DNA from: Paraflavitalea pollutisoli
GTDB taxonomy: Bacteria > Bacteroidota > Bacteroidia > Chitinophagales > Chitinophagaceae
Assembly (NCBI RefSeq): GCF_029360705.1
Contig: NZ_JARKMX010000008.1
Location: 2,534,202-2,598,201, forward strand
Direction: 5' to 3'
Length of the DNA stretch: 64,000 nucleotides
Part shown: one piece after another, positions 62,085 through 64,000 of the stretch
How positions within the stretch are numbered: position 1 is the first letter of the stretch
Layout of the letters: the number at the start of each line of letters is the position of its first letter
Notes under the pieces: model-generated
The model's input: the letters and a program-made list of their open reading frames with translations, nothing else
Told to the model about the DNA's origin: nothing
Databases searched by the model: none
Made by a program: the position numbers and the translations under genes

Positions 62085-62663
62085 TCAACACTTCTTGATC
62101 ACCAGCAAAGTGATTAAAATGACGAAAACAACGATTACCAGATAGTGTTGTTTGGATTCAAGTTTGGCAACGAGTTTCGAGTCTTCCGTCTTCACTGACG
62201 GCTTAATGGGGCTGACTTGTTTTCTATTAGCAGCAATATGCTTAATCGCCAATCCGAGATTCTTCGAGTTGGCGAATTCGCTTTGTAGCTCACCAATCTC
62301 GATCTCCATATCTTCTTTTTCCGCAGGATCATACATATACCCATATCCAAAAAGGTATAGAACGTGACCCTCCTCCGTAACGATACTGGCTTTCACCGAT
62401 TCCGCGATACCAGCCAGGTCATAGTAAAGCCCAAACTCAAAAATTGGATTTGAATTTATATAGGCATCTTCAGCCGTTATCCACAGTAGCGGCCACCATT
62501 CATTCGCCTCCTCCTTCCAAATTGTCAAGGTACTACGCCCATCTTCGCGTTCCAATCGAAGATCATCTCTTGTAGCAATAACCTGTTGCAACAATCCGAA
62601 ATCGATACTTCCGGATGATGAAAAATCCTCATTATAACACGCGAGATGAATAGTATGAGCCAT
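62085..62663 (-). CDS. Hypothetical tail-anchored protein
   Basis: 192 residues without signal peptide. A soluble N-terminal domain (1-120; LTIWKEEANEWWPLLWITAE) is followed by a charged linker and a C-terminal membrane span, HYLVIVVFVILITLLVI, ending KKC. No family recognised. The coding region is AT-richer than most of the window, as are the next three genes. Confidence 0.6.
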   Translation of the reverse strand: MAHTIHLACYNEDFSSSGSIDFGLLQQVIATRDDLRLEREDGRSTLTIWKEEANEWWPLLWITAEDAYINSNPIFEFGLYYDLAGIAESVKASIVTEEGHVLYLFGYGYMYDPAEKEDMEIEIGELQSEFANSKNLGLAIKHIAANRKQVSPIKPSVKTEDSKLVAKLESKQHYLVIVVFVILITLLVIKKC

Positions 62664-62693
62664 ATAAACTTAATTACCAATCTGACTAACCAC

Positions 62694-63257
62694 CTATTTA
62701 TTGAATGTAAAACTGCTTAATAACCTTTTTCGAACAGGATCACTGAGCGCTCTCCCATTGGTCATAAGTAGAACTGTTGTGTTGCCGCTTGAGAAATAGA
62801 AGAATTCGCATTCACCCGCGGCCGCATGAAAACCAGTCTCCTTGCACGAGATGCCACAAATATTATTGTGACAAATCCCAGTCCAGCTACTACCTTTTAT
62901 GTATTCAGCTTTTACAGAGTCGCGAACCCGGTCAGTTGTATAGTAACTCCCATCAACCTTTTTGTAACCATCCAACACCAATACAGAATCAAGGCTCAAT
63001 TTCTTTACCTCCAGCCTGAATACAATCCCTTCAAAACACTCTGCGTATTCTTTTCTTTCCGCGATAGAGACCGGCGTGCAGATCGAGCCCCCCTGCACTC
63101 TGCTGTAACTGATCGACCAGGAAGCGGGCATATCAAAAGAGAACCTATTTGCTTGATTTGTGTACTTTTTGAAGCTAATGCCCTGCCCAATGCACACATT
63201 GGCATCAACCAATAGCGCAACGAGTAGAATAGTAAGCACCAATTTTACATTTTTCAT
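62694..63257 (-). CDS. Secreted hypothetical protein
   Basis: 187 residues from the ATG at 63257 (MKNVKLVLTILLVALLV), a signal peptide; the frame runs to 63317 without better support. The mature part has FDMPASWSISYSRVQGG, resembling the small PsbP-like/lipoprotein domain found in many secreted Bacteroidota proteins (F-x-x-P-x-x-W), and several Cys that may form disulfides. Function unknown. Confidence 0.6.
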   Translation of the reverse strand: MKNVKLVLTILLVALLVDANVCIGQGISFKKYTNQANRFSFDMPASWSISYSRVQGGSICTPVSIAERKEYAECFEGIVFRLEVKKLSLDSVLVLDGYKKVDGSYYTTDRVRDSVKAEYIKGSSWTGICHNNICGISCKETGFHAAAGECEFFYFSSGNTTVLLMTNGRALSDPVRKRLLSSFTFNK

Positions 63258-63322
63258 GAGTCGAACGTTACTACAAGTATCGAAAGCTGTACAACAAACC
63301 AAATCACTGCCTCGCATATGTG

Positions 63323-63673
63323 TTATCTATAAAGAATAAATCCCCTAACAATGGTCACGACACCCAAAACCATCACACCCCAAAACAAATAAAAGAATCC
63401 TGCACCTACATTAGTGGCCGACAGGTACGAAATCGCATTTAAAGCACTTCCACCAATCAAATAGCAACCTCCCATGATCAGGGAGTTCCTGAAACTCTTA
63501 CGATCTTCTCCCTCCTCCCGTATGTTTTCAATGACAGTTTCAATATAATAGGGCTCATGACCAAGCGCACTCAGATGTTCAACAATTTTACCGTCTGGCA
63601 CCTTGTCCTTTAGTAATGATCGAACATTCTCATGAATGGCCTCGATCTCCGAAGAAATAGCAGCATCAGACAT
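63323..63673 (-). CDS. Small membrane hypothetical protein
   Basis: 116 residues from the ATG at 63673 (MSDAAISSEIEAIHENV). The N-terminal helical part (KIVEHLSALGHEPYYIETVI) resembles a short UBA-like three-helix unit. Two membrane spans follow, LIMGGCYLIGGSALNAIS and GFFYLFWGVMVLGVVTIV. Same strand as its neighbours. No family recognised. Confidence 0.55.
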   Translation of the reverse strand: MSDAAISSEIEAIHENVRSLLKDKVPDGKIVEHLSALGHEPYYIETVIENIREEGEDRKSFRNSLIMGGCYLIGGSALNAISYLSATNVGAGFFYLFWGVMVLGVVTIVRGFILYR

Positions 63674-63767
63674 ATCGTGTTGGTTTAGGGTTCCATTTAT
63701 ACAAATCCGCACACGTCATGCTACTCGCTGGCAAGCCGCATGCTCCAGGTCCTTTTAGAAGGCCTCA

Positions 63768-64000
63768 TCAATCCATCATCACTTTCGTATGGGGCAGTCT
63801 TTTCTTGAATTTTTCCTTAAGCTCCTGGGCATACGCCTCCGAAAAAAGATTGCTGAACAAGATCAATTCTTTCAGGTTGGTCAGTTGAAATATTTCCTCC
63901 GGCAGGGATGTCAGCCGACAACCCGCAAAGCTTAACTCCTTTAACTTTTTTAAGCTGCCAATCTCTTTAGGAATACTTTTGATATTATGATCAGACAAGT
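63768..64000 (-). CDS. Leucine-rich-repeat protein, C-terminal end only
   Basis: The frame is open to the right edge; a TTG at 63998 is an internal codon. Visible are three 23-residue LRRs: NIKSIPKEIGSLKKLKEL, CRLTSLPEEIFQLTNLKEL and a degenerate last one. The C-terminal cap KEKFKKRLPHTKVMMD is typical of bacterial LRRs that end in a xLPxTKV strand. Repeats of this kind bind proteins. The domain ahead of them lies outside the window. Confidence 0.8.
   Translation of the reverse strand, partial: LSDHNIKSIPKEIGSLKKLKELSFAGCRLTSLPEEIFQLTNLKELILFSNLFSEAYAQELKEKFKKRLPHTKVMMD

Overview
The window reads as a chromosomal segment of a Bacteroidota bacterium, most likely family Chitinophagaceae. The evidence is a SusC/SusD pair, two further large TonB-dependent receptors, several lipoproteins, a hybrid two-component kinase, and Bacteroidota-type promoters (TTG, about 19-21 nt, TAnnTTTG) where promoters can be seen. 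Several small protein families also look typical of that family. This is reading by eye; no database search was possible.

Layout. 0-8 kb is metabolic: a cut-off secreted protein, a lone ribonucleotide reductase large subunit (nrdA), an Lrp/AsnC regulator divergent from metE, a MetF-like reductase and an acyl-CoA thioesterase. 7.8-8.4 kb is a decayed locus where parts of at least three genes have collapsed together. 8.4-20 kb holds a TPR histidine kinase, a cupin, a SusCD locus facing an oligogalacturonate-lyase-like propeller, and a TlpA thioredoxin translationally coupled to a Cys/His-rich propeller. 20-22 kb is unstable-looking DNA: a 3' remnant of a DUF1254/DUF1214 gene, a gene bracketed by 12-bp direct repeats, and two arrays of 11-bp tandem repeats. 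22-30 kb holds an AraC regulator, a peptidase-like hydrolase, a hybrid kinase with two kinase modules plus its receiver protein, and a SIR2-TPR protein with its own promoter.

30-44 kb is a surface-glycan region: an MsbA-like ABC exporter and eight glycosyltransferases or glycosyltransferase-like proteins on both strands, interrupted by two paralogous secreted proteins and a TonB receptor. The receptor is divergent from an unlisted 56-codon membrane protein, with two matching palindromes between them. 44-52 kb has a siderophore-type receptor with a good terminator, DUF4259 and DUF4932-like proteins, a membrane-anchored AraC regulator, a Na+/H+ antiporter and Pcm. 53-58 kb is an SOS-like mutagenesis pair (DnaE-type polymerase plus DinB) behind a palindrome that overlaps the -7 box. 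58-62 kb has an SDR, a Bor-like lipoprotein, a patatin and a GH32 fructan hydrolase. 62-64 kb is visibly AT-richer and carries small unrecognised genes and the end of a leucine-rich-repeat protein.

Best candidates for new biology: the twin palindromes with the small membrane protein, the SIR2-TPR protein as a possible stand-alone defence NADase, the TlpA/Cys-His propeller pair, the DnaE-DinB cassette with its operator, and the 11-bp repeat arrays. No rRNA, tRNA, CRISPR array, insertion sequence or known riboswitch was recognised.
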